This document shows positions 63,829-64,000 of a DNA stretch of 64,000 nucleotides, one piece after another (the stretch's first letter is position 1; each line of letters begins with the position of its first letter). The position numbers and the translations under genes were made by a program. The DNA is taken from NCBI RefSeq assembly GCF_002234615.1, contig NZ_NMQW01000033.1:1-64000 (forward strand), read 5' to 3'. Below the pieces are notes generated by a model. That model worked only from the letters and a program-made list of their open reading frames with translations, did no database searches and had not been told where the DNA came from. The stretch comes from Paenibacillus rigui. Its GTDB lineage: Bacteria > Bacillota > Bacilli > Paenibacillales > NBRC-103111.

Positions 63829-64000
63829 TCACCTGCTTGCTTTTTGAGGTGCTGATTTGGACGCCTTTTTCTTGACGGAGCCTGCCGCTTTCGGTTTTTT
63901 TGCGCTGATTTTGGATAAATGAATGCAGTACAGAATCAGGTTATCGAGCGACTTTTTGCGGATATGGGGCTCATCGAACTTCATGGGCTTGGAGTTGGCT
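63829..64000 (-). CDS. C-terminal part of a second YheC/D-like protein (cut by window edge)
   Basis: An open frame runs off the window end and stops at 63829. The visible end reads SKPMKFDEPHIRKKSLDNLI, then LYCIHLSKISA, and a Lys/Ala/Ser-rich tail (KKPKAAGSVKKKASKSAPQK). Immediately upstream of the YheC/D-like gene with 6 bp between them, which fits the tandem yheC-yheD arrangement. Assignment to the family rests on position more than on the short sequence. Confidence 0.55.
   Translation of the reverse strand, partial: ANSKPMKFDEPHIRKKSLDNLILYCIHLSKISAKKPKAAGSVKKKASKSAPQKASR

Overview
The window looks like chromosome from an endospore-forming member of the Bacilli, most probably Paenibacillus or a close relative. 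It holds cotJABC, a YtvI-type sporulation membrane protein, YheC/D-type spore coat-associated ATP-grasp proteins, the sufCDSUB gene order of Firmicutes, LytS/LytTR signalling, lutABC and strong GGAGG ribosome binding sites. Gene content is mostly housekeeping and metabolic. I see no prophage, complete insertion sequence, CRISPR array, rRNA or tRNA. The genus is an inference from gene content, not from a marker gene.

Layout. 0-8 kb: sensor kinases, and a LytS-LytTR pair directly upstream of a CstA-family transporter with its YbdD partner, a likely pyruvate or peptide uptake system with a perfect CcpA cre site. 7.9-12.8 kb: a FadR/GntR regulator, a highly structured small RNA with a pseudoknot, and lutABC for L-lactate oxidation. 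13-18 kb: an IclR-regulated cluster (SDR, FAH hydrolase, split UxaA-type dehydratase, second SDR) resembling non-phosphorylated L-fucose/L-rhamnose-type degradation, whose diketo branch ends in pyruvate plus L-lactate. 18-24 kb: paired pentanucleotide arrays around a MITE-like segment, a stress protein, a secreted protein of 13 Ig-like repeats, an orphan kinase and a degenerate PilZ-like protein. 24.8-29.2 kb: a LacI regulator and a GH38 alpha-mannosidase sharing an identical 14-bp operator. 29.3-35.2 kb: a MacAB-like exporter operon with an extra secreted protein. 35.4-37.7 kb: polysaccharide genes. 37.8-40.2 kb: mtnKA methionine salvage. 41.7-46.9 kb: sufCDSUB behind a large palindromic operator. 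47-54 kb: a lipoprotein with an NlpC/P60 domain that lacks its catalytic cysteine, HD-GYP, moeB, a moaD-moaE fusion, a nucleotidase and a ~200-bp imperfect hairpin element. 54.9-64 kb: second HD-GYP protein, YfkAB-like radical SAM enzyme, CorC/HlyC-type protein, YtvI, cotJABC, small membrane protein, HAD phosphatase and two YheC/D-like genes, the last cut by the window edge.

How it fits together. The first 18 kb reads as three-carbon acid metabolism: pyruvate uptake, lactate oxidation and a sugar-acid pathway predicted to yield pyruvate and lactate. The most unexplained element is the ~400-nt RNA locus at 9.24-9.64 kb. It has its own promoter and terminator, a GNRA-capped hairpin and an 8+9 bp H-type pseudoknot.
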